Assembly (NCBI GenBank): GCA_013330595.1
Contig: DUIB01000016.1
Coordinates: 1 to 43,651 of the forward strand
Length of the DNA: 43,651 bases
Origin: Candidatus Woesearchaeota archaeon
Lineage (GTDB): Archaea > Nanobdellota > Nanobdellia > Woesearchaeales > UBA9642
Direction of reading: 5' to 3'
Notes under the pieces: model-generated
Seen by the model: the letters and a program-made list of their open reading frames with translations, nothing else
Databases searched by the model: none
Told to the model about the DNA's origin: nothing
Position numbers and translations under genes: made by a program
Shown: one piece after another, positions 1 to 8,359 of the stretch
How positions within the stretch are numbered: the first letter of the stretch is position 1
Layout of the letters: each line of letters starts with the position of its first letter

Positions 1-606
1 AATGCAGTATATAATCTTGCATATGAGCTTGGAGCAAAAGGAGTTACTATTTATAGGGATGGAAGTAAGAGCTTACAAATACTAAATATTTCCTCAAAAG
101 AGAAAAAGCGTGATTATGATCATGGTTATGGTGAATTGAGTCATTATTATTCCATACACACAGGTCAAGGGCCTTTGCATATAAACATCACATTTGATGA
201 TGTTGGTCCTAAAAGGATCTTCCTAAACATTACACCTACTGGAACAGAGATTTCAGGATTAACAACTGCTCTTGGAATAATGCTTTCAAAGTATTTTGAG
301 CTTGGAGGAGATCCTGTAAAGGTGCTGAAACATTTGAATTCAATCAAAGGAGACAAACCATTTGGTTTAGGCACAAAGAGAGTTGATAGTATTCCTCATG
401 GAATTTCAAAAGCATTACGTGATCACTTAATCAAGACAGGAAAGCTAGATCAGATTGAAGGTCAACAATTGCTTGTGACAAAGAAAGAGCTTAAAGAAGC
501 TGATGATAGTGTCATGTGTCCAAAATGTTATAGCCATAATGTTGGAATGTTAAGCGGTTGTTCAAAGCCGACATGTTTTGATTGTGGATATAGTGAATGT
601 AGTTAA
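1..606 (+). CDS. nrdJ: Adenosylcobalamin-dependent ribonucleotide reductase (class II), C-terminal part; 5' end outside window
   Basis: Frame 1 is open from base 1 (NAVYNLAYELGAKGVTIYRDGSKSLQIL...) into the 136..606 ORF. YRDGS motif and C-terminal CPKC...CFDCGYSECS zinc-ribbon-like tail are typical of NrdJ. Confidence 0.85.
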   Translation, partial: NAVYNLAYELGAKGVTIYRDGSKSLQILNISSKEKKRDYDHGYGELSHYYSIHTGQGPLHINITFDDVGPKRIFLNITPTGTEISGLTTALGIMLSKYFELGGDPVKVLKHLNSIKGDKPFGLGTKRVDSIPHGISKALRDHLIKTGKLDQIEGQQLLVTKKELKEADDSVMCPKCYSHNVGMLSGCSKPTCFDCGYSECS

Positions 607-609
607 TTG

Positions 610-1161
610 ATGGTCAGGATGGCAGAAAATATTAAAGAAAGCCTCGGATTAGTCCATGTGATTACTGGAAACGGTAAAGGCAAGACTACTTCAGGAATGG
701 GTATTGTGATAAGAGCTCTTGGAAGAGGATTGAAAGTTAAGATCATACAATTGTTCAAGCGTGATACAGGAGAACAATACTTCTTTGAAAACCTAAAAAA
801 CTATCATATAAAGTATGCACAATTCCAGCCTCTGCATCCATATTTCAAGAAATACACTCCAGAAAATCTTGAATCACTCAAAAAAGAACTTCAGGATTTC
901 TGGAACAATAATATCAAGGATCTGGAAGAGTATGATTTATTGCTAATTGATGAAACAGGCCCAGGATTAAATTGGAAAGTACTGGATGAATCATTGATAA
1001 TTGATCTGATTAACAATAAGCCTAAGAATCTTGAGCTTGTAATGACAGGAAGGGATTTTCCAGAATCAATAAAAGACAAGGCAGATTATGTCTCTGAAGT
1101 GCAACTGATTAAGCATCCATATCAAAAATCTGTATTGGCAAGAAAAGGCATAGAATATTAA
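610..1161 (+). CDS. cobO: Cob(I)alamin/corrinoid adenosyltransferase (CobO/CobA family)
   Basis: HVITGNGKGKTTSGMGIVIRALGRGLKVKIIQLFK P-loop and family pattern; LLLIDE; ...VMTGRDFPESIKDKADYVSEVQLIKHPY. ATG at 610 (ORF track opens at TTG 607). Confidence 0.88.
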   Translation: MVRMAENIKESLGLVHVITGNGKGKTTSGMGIVIRALGRGLKVKIIQLFKRDTGEQYFFENLKNYHIKYAQFQPLHPYFKKYTPENLESLKKELQDFWNNNIKDLEEYDLLLIDETGPGLNWKVLDESLIIDLINNKPKNLELVMTGRDFPESIKDKADYVSEVQLIKHPYQKSVLARKGIEY

Positions 1162-1179
1162 ATAAAAATATACTATAAA

Positions 1180-1455
1180 ATGTTAATCTGGCTGTTTTTT
1201 TTAGGGGATTTATGCTCATTGATTGCTATCATAGGAATGCATTATGACTTTATCCCAGGATGGAGATTTGCCTTTACCTGCATTGTTTATTTATTGATGA
1301 AAGGCATAATATTCCTAGGAGACTTCTTAAGTGTTATGGACATGATCATAGCTGTCTATATGATCTTGATGCTGATCTTTAATGTTTCATGGTTTTTGAC
1401 TTATATTGCTATTGCATTTTTTGTGTATAAATTAAGTATGACGTTTATTAGATAA
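1180..1455 (+). CDS. Small hypothetical membrane protein
   Basis: 91-aa ORF with several hydrophobic segments. Confidence 0.5.
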   Translation: MLIWLFFLGDLCSLIAIIGMHYDFIPGWRFAFTCIVYLLMKGIIFLGDFLSVMDMIIAVYMILMLIFNVSWFLTYIAIAFFVYKLSMTFIR

Positions 1456-1506
1456 TCATAAAAAAAAGGAAAAGTGTTTTAAATTTGAACACTTTACATT
1501 TATCAC

Positions 1507-2172
1507 ATGAAACCTAGAACAGCGATTGCCCATTACGAAGTTTTTGCTAAAGAGTATGATCAATCAAGCAAAAAACATGAGTGGTTTAGTCCAGAGATTC
1601 TGTTTGGTCTTATGTTTGAGTATGTAAAAAACAAAGAAAAACTTCTTGACTTAGGCATAGGCACAGGTCAAAGCGCAATGCCTTTTCATGCTATAGGGTT
1701 GAAGATATATGGATTAGACGGATCAAATGAGATGCTAAAAAAATGTAAAAGAAAAGCAATTGCTGATGAACTGAAATTATTTGACTTAAGCACAACTCCG
1801 CCTTTGCCTTACAAGAATAATAGCTTTAAATATATTATTTCAAATGGAGTTTTTTATTTTTTCGAAAATCTAGAATCATTTTTTAGCGAGGCAAAAAGAA
1901 TACTGAAACCTAACGGTTTCTTTGCATTTACTGTTGAGAACCTAAAATCAGGATATTCACAAAAATATGTTAACAAAGATAATGATTTGATCTCAAAAAG
2001 AATAATCAAAAAAGTAGGGGTAGAGGTTTTTCGTCATTCTGATAAGTACATCAACAATTTAGCAGAAAAATATGGCTTTAAGGTGTTAAAGAAATTAGAA
2101 TATTTTGCCTATAACTCACCTACAGAAAATAAGGATATATACTTTAAAGCATACATTTTAAAGAAAAAATAA
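1507..2172 (+). CDS. Class I SAM-dependent methyltransferase
   Basis: LLDLGIGTGQSAMPFHAIGLKIYGLDGSNEML motif I/II pattern. Confidence 0.8.
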   Translation: MKPRTAIAHYEVFAKEYDQSSKKHEWFSPEILFGLMFEYVKNKEKLLDLGIGTGQSAMPFHAIGLKIYGLDGSNEMLKKCKRKAIADELKLFDLSTTPPLPYKNNSFKYIISNGVFYFFENLESFFSEAKRILKPNGFFAFTVENLKSGYSQKYVNKDNDLISKRIIKKVGVEVFRHSDKYINNLAEKYGFKVLKKLEYFAYNSPTENKDIYFKAYILKKK

Positions 2173-2245
2173 GACTAAAATATCATTTCAATTCATCAAC
2201 ATATTTAAATATAAGTAGCGAGAGTAAAAACCAGGAACAATACTT

Positions 2246-2337
2246 AAGTTGCCACGCTCACATCGCGTATGATTTAGATTGTTGCTCGAGTTATTTGCAA
2301 TAAAACTCAGGCGTCATGGTTCGCTGGGTGGCAACTT
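2246..2337. ncRNA. Candidate structured RNA or 5' leader element upstream of nrdR-nrdD
   Basis: 10-bp perfect terminal inverted repeat AAGTTGCCAC (2246-2255) / GTGGCAACTT (2328-2337). Nested pairings GCGTATGA with TCATGGTTCGC and GAGTT/AACTC. Strong TATA-like atatttaaatata at ~2201-2213 upstream. Confidence 0.5.
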
Positions 2338-2368
2338 TAATGGTTATTATGGAAATTAAGGGGTAAAT

Positions 2369-4696
2369 ATGAAATGTCCATTTTGTGGGAGTTCTGATCT
2401 GAAGGTTATTGATAAGAGGCAGAGTGATGATGAATCAAATCGTAGAAGAAGAGAATGCCTTAAATGCAATAAACGCTTCACAACCTATGAGAGAGTTGAG
2501 ATGGTTGAGATCAAGGTTGAGAAGAAAGATGGCAGAAGAGAATCATTCAATAGGGATAAGATCCTTAAAGGAGTAATAAAGGCTTGTGAGAAAAGGCCAA
2601 TAAGCCAGGAAAGGATTGAGGCAACAGTTGATGAGATTGAAGCTGAATTATTAAGCATGGAAGAGCCTGAAATCAAAAGTACAGTAATTGGAGATGTTGT
2701 GATGGCTCACCTGAAAAAGCTTGATGAGATAGCATTCATAAGATTTGCCTCTGTATATAGAGCATTTGAAGACTTAAGCGAGTTCGAAAGTGAATTAAAG
2801 AATCTAAAGGTTGTAAGCTCCAAACCAAAAAGTGCTGAAGTTCATGAAACAAACCTACTTGTATCTACATCAGTTAAAGATAATATTTCAACATGGGATA
2901 GAGCAAGAATCAAAGAAGCATTGATCAATGAGATAAGCATAACTGATAAGGATGCTGATGAGATAGCAAGAAATGTTGAGTCTAAGGTTGTAAGATCAGG
3001 AGTAAAGATAATATCAACATCATTCCTAAGAGAGCTTGTCAATAATGAATTATTTGAAAGAGGATTGACAAAAAAACTTGAAAAACAGGAAATTTTAGGT
3101 ATAAATGTCTATAATCTTAATCAATTAATATATTCCAAAGACCAGCATCAGCACCTTGGCAATCCAGAAATAATACGCCAGGAAATTGCAGCTCAAGTCT
3201 TTAAGAATTATGCATTAAAAGAGGTCTTTAGCAAGGATGTTGCAGAATCTCATCTTACAGGATCAATACACATTCATGATCTAGGCCATGTATTAAGATT
3301 TTACTCTTTAATGTTCAGCCCTGAATATATAAAGAAATTTGGATTACAGTCTTTTGATATTGGCAGAAGCCCTGCAAAACATGCATCATCACTAACAAGT
3401 CATATCATAAATTTCTTATCAAGCATGCAGTCTTATTATTATTCAATTGGCTTAAGTGATCTGAACATAACTTATGCTCCGTTATTATATGGATTAAACG
3501 AAAACCAGGTATTTCAAGAAGCGCAGCACCTGATATTTAATTGCAATTCATTGCCAAAGTCATCAATCATTGAGCTTCATATCTATGCTGGAATACCAAA
3601 ACACCTTGAGAACATACCTGCCATAGGCACTGGTGGAAGATTCATGATAAAAAAAGACAATAATATTGAATACCTGCAAATAAAGGATTTAAAGGTAAAT
3701 TATTCTGATCCGGATCCTAAGCCTAAGAAGTTCTTGGCATATAAGGATTTTGAAAAACAAAGCCAGGAATTCTGCAAGGCAATATTACAGATTCTGATGC
3801 AAGGAGACAGCAAGGGAAACAGTTTTTTGTTCCCAAAAATATATTTCCATATACAAAGCCTTTCAGACCAATCACAGGTTGAGCTTGCAAAACTAGCTTG
3901 TAAGGTTGTTTCTAATAAAAGGCCATTAAGCATTGTCTTAGACAATCATGAGAACAATTTTGAAGCTGATTCAGGCAAGTATGATCCAGACATTGCACGA
4001 TGCTTTGCAATACAAAACATTTCAATCAATCTTCCTCAGGCTTCATATAAGGGAAAGACAATTGAAGGGACTGTTGATGAATTAAGAAAGACAATGGACA
4101 TAATCATCAAGGCTCATGCTCAGAAAAAATCCTTTATTTCAAAAACAACAATACATTCAGGATGGCAGACAGAATCAATAAATGATGATAAGTCTTTTAT
4201 TGACTTGGATGATGCAAATTTTAATATTGGATTGATTGGATTAAATGAATGCATAAGATTCCTCACAGGCAAATCAATGCATGAATCTGATGAATCATAC
4301 AAACTGGGATTAAAGATTGCTGCAGCAATTTATATTAAAGCAAATGAGCTAGAGCAACAGCATAACATGAAAATAACATTATCAGAAAAATCTTCTGAGT
4401 CATGTAATTCTAGATTTGCAAAAAATGATCTTAAGGAGTATCCTGAAGCAAAAGAGCTAATAAGTGGAAATAATGAAGATGTTTATTATACAGGCAGCAT
4501 TAATTTCTCTGCTGATGCATCAATAGACTTGTTGGAAAGAGCAGAAAAACAAGGAAGATTCAATCAAATTCTAAATACATTATTATCAATGAATACAGAT
4601 AAATTAACTTCAGAAGAGATATATGAGCAAGTAAAGAGCATTTATCAAGATACAAAGATATATGAACTGATTTTTGAGAAAAAGACCAAGCAATAA
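2369..4696 (+). CDS. NrdR (Zn-ribbon + ATP-cone) fused to an anaerobic RNR (NrdD)-like domain; no glycyl-radical C-terminus visible
   Basis: N-terminus MKCPFCGSSDLKVIDKRQSDDESNRRRRECLKCNKRFTTYERVE plus ATP-cone is NrdR-like. Downstream a second ATP-cone-like segment and NrdD-like blocks (GSIHIHDLGHVLRFYS, SINLPQASYKG, GLIGLNECIRFLTG). Ends ...IYELIFEKKTKQ with no RVxGY-type motif or Zn-binding tail. Confidence 0.8.
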   Translation: MKCPFCGSSDLKVIDKRQSDDESNRRRRECLKCNKRFTTYERVEMVEIKVEKKDGRRESFNRDKILKGVIKACEKRPISQERIEATVDEIEAELLSMEEPEIKSTVIGDVVMAHLKKLDEIAFIRFASVYRAFEDLSEFESELKNLKVVSSKPKSAEVHETNLLVSTSVKDNISTWDRARIKEALINEISITDKDADEIARNVESKVVRSGVKIISTSFLRELVNNELFERGLTKKLEKQEILGINVYNLNQLIYSKDQHQHLGNPEIIRQEIAAQVFKNYALKEVFSKDVAESHLTGSIHIHDLGHVLRFYSLMFSPEYIKKFGLQSFDIGRSPAKHASSLTSHIINFLSSMQSYYYSIGLSDLNITYAPLLYGLNENQVFQEAQHLIFNCNSLPKSSIIELHIYAGIPKHLENIPAIGTGGRFMIKKDNNIEYLQIKDLKVNYSDPDPKPKKFLAYKDFEKQSQEFCKAILQILMQGDSKGNSFLFPKIYFHIQSLSDQSQVELAKLACKVVSNKRPLSIVLDNHENNFEADSGKYDPDIARCFAIQNISINLPQASYKGKTIEGTVDELRKTMDIIIKAHAQKKSFISKTTIHSGWQTESINDDKSFIDLDDANFNIGLIGLNECIRFLTGKSMHESDESYKLGLKIAAAIYIKANELEQQHNMKITLSEKSSESCNSRFAKNDLKEYPEAKELISGNNEDVYYTGSINFSADASIDLLERAEKQGRFNQILNTLLSMNTDKLTSEEIYEQVKSIYQDTKIYELIFEKKTKQ

Positions 4697-4707
4697 GCTA
4701 TGTCAAG

Positions 4708-4956
4708 ATGATACTAAAATTATTCATAAAAAAAGACTGCCCTAAATATCCTGCAGCAAAAGCATTGATCAAGCATGTTGAGAACAGGATAAAGACAGAT
4801 ATTCTCGACATGGATACTGTTGAAGGATTATCAGAAGCACTATATTATGATGCTATTGCATCCTCTATAATAATACTTGATCATGATAAGAACATTGTTG
4901 GAAGATTCATTGATGACATGCCTTCTGTGGAGGAATTAAACAAGCTAGCCAAATAA
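4708..4956 (+). CDS. Glutaredoxin/thioredoxin-fold redoxin-like protein with CPKY in place of CxxC
   Basis: MILKLFIKKDCPKYPAAKALIKHVENR... redoxin N-terminus; directly downstream of nrdR-nrdD. Confidence 0.65.
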   Translation: MILKLFIKKDCPKYPAAKALIKHVENRIKTDILDMDTVEGLSEALYYDAIASSIIILDHDKNIVGRFIDDMPSVEELNKLAK

Positions 4957-5012
4957 ATCCATTTTCCCTAAATTTCCATTAACTATTAAAACCAATAATA
5001 TAATCTTATTTC

Positions 5013-5192
5013 ATGAAGAAATCAAGCATAAGCATCATCAAGATAATATCAATAATATGCATCATAATATTGATAGCAAACATATTATTATTTGCATTCA
5101 GTGTCTATTCATCATTGATCATGTGGATAGTAATAATAATTATTGCATTGATCGCATTTCCCGGAATGAAGATCTTGAAGAGGATAAAATAA
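5013..5192 (+). CDS. Small hydrophobic protein (59 aa, not in the supplied ORF track)
   Basis: ATG 5013 to TAA 5190-5192: MKKSSISIIKIISIICIIILIANILLFAFSVYSSLIMWIVIIIIALIAFPGMKILKRIK. Confidence 0.45.
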   Translation: MKKSSISIIKIISIICIIILIANILLFAFSVYSSLIMWIVIIIIALIAFPGMKILKRIK

Positions 5193-5193
5193 G

Positions 5194-5688
5194 ATGTTGA
5201 TCACAATAACAGGCACTCCCGGAACAGGCAAGACGCATATTGCAAAAAAGCTAAAGAATTTCAAGTATTTTGACCTTAATGGATTTATCAAGAAAAATAA
5301 ATTATTTTATAAGTATGATAAAAAAGACATGACATATGATGTCGATGTAAAAAAAATCAGATCACTGAATAAGAGATTCAGCAAATATCTGGACAAAGAA
5401 AAAAATGCCCTATTAAAAAGGCATTATGATAAGAGTATAGATTTAAAAACATTGCAAGATTTATTAAAGCATAGCTCAGGAATAATCATAGACAGCCATT
5501 TAAGTCATTATCTGAAATCAGATTTATGCATTTTGGTGAAATCAGATATAAAAAATATAAAGAAAAGACTGGAAAAAAGAGATTATGCTGAGAAAAAGAT
5601 CCAGGATAACATACAGAGCGAGATATTTGACATCTGCCTTGAAGAGGCTGTAAGAGAAAAAAATAATATTGTCATCTTAAAAAACTAG
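5194..5688 (+). CDS. AK6/Fap7-like nucleotide kinase
   Basis: MLITITGTPGTGKTHIAKKL Walker A; GIIIDSHLSHYL; archaeal AK6-like organisation. Confidence 0.75.
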   Translation: MLITITGTPGTGKTHIAKKLKNFKYFDLNGFIKKNKLFYKYDKKDMTYDVDVKKIRSLNKRFSKYLDKEKNALLKRHYDKSIDLKTLQDLLKHSSGIIIDSHLSHYLKSDLCILVKSDIKNIKKRLEKRDYAEKKIQDNIQSEIFDICLEEAVREKNNIVILKN

Positions 5689-5707
5689 AGAAAATCAAAG
5701 ATATAAA

Positions 5708-6808
5708 ATGGTAAAGGAATTATCATCATTGGACCTGTATTATCTGATCCAAGAGCTTAAAGTAATTGAGAATTCAAAAGTCGACAGGATATATCACAGC
5801 AAAGATACTCAGGAAGAATTAATGATAATATTGCATGTTTCTGGAAAAGGAAAGCATGTATTAAGAATATTGCTTCCCAGCATGATATTTATAGAGGATA
5901 CAAAACAGGATCAAGGCATAGCAACAGGATTCTGCATGATGCTGAGAAAATATTTAGAAGGAAGCTTATTGAAAAGTATTGATCAAAAGGATTTTGAGAG
6001 AATTCTTGAATTGAGATTCAAAATTAAGGATAAAGAATTTTTATTGATAATAGAATTATTCAGCAAAGGCAATATCATATTCTGTGATTCAGAGGGAAAG
6101 ATAATGAACTTATTATATGCACAGAGATGGAAAGACAGGGAATTGAAAATTGGAAATGAATACAAGATGCCTGTGCATGATAACTTGATGAATATTGATT
6201 ATGAAAAATTCATCAGCATCATAAAGAATTCAAAGAAATATTCTATTGTCAAATCATTGGCAATAGAACTCTCATTAGGAGGAGTATATGCAGAAGAGAT
6301 CTGCAAAGACATCAATATTGAAAAGACAGACAAAATTATAGACGATAAAAGGTTAAAGGAATTATTCAAGGCTTACAAGGAATTATTCAATAAAAAAATC
6401 AGTGCAAATTCTGTCGGAAAAAATGCCTTTCCTTTTGAATTAAGAAATGTTGATGCAGGAAAGAAATATTATGAATCATTCAATGAAGCAATCATAAACA
6501 ATTTGGAAATAGAGGATAAGAATGAGGAATTAATTTCTGAGCAGAGGAATAAAATACTTAAAGTCATTGAGGAGCAGGAAAAAAATCTGGGGCAATTGCA
6601 GATTGAGATGGAGGATAACCAGAAAAAAGCTGAGTTTATTTATGAGCATTATGATGCAATCCGGGACATAATAAAAATAATTAAAGAGGCAAGGAAAAAA
6701 TATTCCTGGAGAGAGATAAGGGAAAGATTGAATGCAGATAAAGAATATTCTAGCCTGATAAAAGATATAGATGAGAAGGAAAATAAGATTATCCTGGATT
6801 TAAAATGA
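5708..6808 (+). CDS. RqcH/NFACT-family protein, N-terminal and middle regions only
   Basis: MVKELSSLDLYYLIQELKVIENSKVDRIYH; GNIIFCDSEGKIMNLL; coiled coil EEQEKNLGQLQIEMEDNQKKAEFIYEHYDAIRDIIKIIKEARKKYSWREIRERL; stops at ...KIILDLK. Confidence 0.8.
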   Translation: MVKELSSLDLYYLIQELKVIENSKVDRIYHSKDTQEELMIILHVSGKGKHVLRILLPSMIFIEDTKQDQGIATGFCMMLRKYLEGSLLKSIDQKDFERILELRFKIKDKEFLLIIELFSKGNIIFCDSEGKIMNLLYAQRWKDRELKIGNEYKMPVHDNLMNIDYEKFISIIKNSKKYSIVKSLAIELSLGGVYAEEICKDINIEKTDKIIDDKRLKELFKAYKELFNKKISANSVGKNAFPFELRNVDAGKKYYESFNEAIINNLEIEDKNEELISEQRNKILKVIEEQEKNLGQLQIEMEDNQKKAEFIYEHYDAIRDIIKIIKEARKKYSWREIRERLNADKEYSSLIKDIDEKENKIILDLK

Positions 6809-7683
6809 TTTATAATCAATTCTTGAAAAGATATGGGCAGCTTGGATGCAAATGTACTGGAAAAATTGCATTAAGAAATTCCTTCAGGATAAATACATTA
6901 AAAGCAGATGAAAAATTATTGTTAAGATTGAAAAAGCAAAAGGTTCAAAAAATTGGTTTTCTTGATCAAGGATATTATTATGAATCAGACTATTCATTAG
7001 CATCATCAAATGAGTATCTGCAAGGATATCTATATATCCAAGAGGCTGCATCGCAATTGCCAGTACAAGTCCTGGATCCAAAGCCAGATGAATTAGTATT
7101 AGATATGTGTGCAAGTCCTGGAAGCAAGACAACACAGATTGCTGCAATGATGAACAATAACGGAGCCATACTATGCCTGGATAACGATTCAAGGAGATTA
7201 TTATCATTAAGAAATAATCTTGAGAGGTGTGGTGTTGAAAATGCTTTTTTATTGAAAAAAGATGCAAGGTTTTCAATGGATTTCGGGATTGAATTTGATA
7301 AGATATTGCTAGATGCACCATGTTCAGGAAATTATGCTATTGAAGAAAAGTTTTTTCAGGAAAAAAATATTCATGGAGTGCTAGAAAGATCAAGGATCCA
7401 GAAAGAATTACTTAAAGCAGCTGTTAAAGTTTTGAAGAAAAACGGGATTTTAGTTTATAGTACATGCTCTCTTGAGCCTGAAGAAGATGAGATGAATATT
7501 GATTGGTTGCTAACAAAATATAAAGATCTTGTTCTTGAGGATACTGGTCTTTCGGTAGGCGATAGCGGATTAACATCTGTATTCGGAAAAAAACTAAATC
7601 CTGAACTAAAAAAGACAAGAAGATTCTGGCCTGAAAAACATAATACAGAAGGATTCTTCATAGCTAAGATAAAGAAAAGATAA
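6805..7683 (+). CDS. tRNA/rRNA cytosine-C5 methyltransferase (NOL1/NOP2/Sun family)
   Basis: LVLDMCASPGSKTTQIAA, DKILLDAPCSGNYAIE, LVYSTCSLEPEEDE. 4-bp overlap with the upstream gene. Confidence 0.88.
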   Translation: MIYNQFLKRYGQLGCKCTGKIALRNSFRINTLKADEKLLLRLKKQKVQKIGFLDQGYYYESDYSLASSNEYLQGYLYIQEAASQLPVQVLDPKPDELVLDMCASPGSKTTQIAAMMNNNGAILCLDNDSRRLLSLRNNLERCGVENAFLLKKDARFSMDFGIEFDKILLDAPCSGNYAIEEKFFQEKNIHGVLERSRIQKELLKAAVKVLKKNGILVYSTCSLEPEEDEMNIDWLLTKYKDLVLEDTGLSVGDSGLTSVFGKKLNPELKKTRRFWPEKHNTEGFFIAKIKKR

Positions 7684-7837
7684 TGGGAAATATCCTATAA
7701 GATAACAAAAATTCAGGAATATTCGCAAATCATCCGCTGAACACCGAATGTTTTCCGAAAAAATCACCAATAGGCATATTAAGAATTCTGTATTACTAGA
7801 AATGCTCATAAATCAAAGAAAGAGCAGGGGGTTAAAA

Positions 7838-8080
7838 ATGGGATTGACACAAAAACGAGAAGAGCACCTGAAGAAGATGCCTATAATAGAGAGCAAGATA
7901 ACAACAAGCAAGAATGGGAGATTCCTGATACACAGGACTATAATCACGCATATAATGCCTACAGATTATTACAGGGCAGTTCTTGCAAACACAGTAAAAG
8001 TAGAAGAGCAGGATCTTAGCGATAATGAAATAGAGAAGATAATCAAAGAAGGAAGAGAATACCTAAAGGAAAGGGAATAG
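7838..8080 (+). CDS. Conserved-looking small hypothetical protein
   Basis: Internal ATG 7838 preceded by agcagggggtt RBS-like sequence; MGLTQKREEHLKKMPIIESKITTSKNGRFLIHRTIITHIMP... Confidence 0.5.
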   Translation: MGLTQKREEHLKKMPIIESKITTSKNGRFLIHRTIITHIMPTDYYRAVLANTVKVEEQDLSDNEIEKIIKEGREYLKERE

Positions 8081-8173
8081 GATTCGGATAAATGTAGCGT
8101 AATTGTCAATTTATTCTAAAGATGAGAAGAATAACAAAAGGAACTTATGATCCCATTCGTTAAATAAAAAGGT

Positions 8174-8313
8174 GGACAGCTAATCAAGTTTCCCGTACAT
8201 AAGTACAGTACAGCTTGAAACGTGAGGTTGCTTAACTCTCTCGTGAGCCAAGTTCCAAGACTCAATCCGAGTTCGAAATGGGATCGGGTGTAACCAACCT
8301 GCTATGACCGTCC
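8174..8313 (-). rRNA. rrf: 5S ribosomal RNA with a 28-nt insertion
   Basis: Reverse complement GGACGGTCATAGCAGGTTGGTTACACCCGATCCCATTTCGAACTCGGA...AGTTAAGCAACCTCACG...GTACGGGAAACTTGATTAGCTGTCC. Termini pair (GGACGG/CTGTCC), helix II pairs (AGGTTG/CAACCT), loop C CATTTCGAAC and AGTTAAGC present. Confidence 0.88.
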
Positions 8314-8335
8314 AAGAATAGGGAATAAAAAACTC

Positions 8336-8343
8336 TTTATAAA
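8336..8343 (-). promoter_or_regulatory. TATA box for the 5S rRNA gene
   Basis: Palindromic TTTATAAA centred ~27 nt upstream of the 5S 5' end (8313). Confidence 0.6.
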
Positions 8344-8359
8344 GATTTTGATTTCCTGT

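Noticed and set aside
2246-2337. Possible tRNA because of a ggttcgc T-loop-like string
   Set aside because: No cloverleaf with D-arm and anticodon arm could be fitted; the terminal stem is 10 bp and there is no usual T-loop consensus.
2246-2337. Known cobalamin riboswitch
   Set aside because: No convincing B12-box; only short GCCAC/GTGGC words that are explained by the terminal stem.
6884-7321. 145-aa minus-strand ORF (also 7424..7618, 7455..7661)
   Set aside because: Antisense to a clear Sun-family methyltransferase; low-complexity composition, no recognisable motif.
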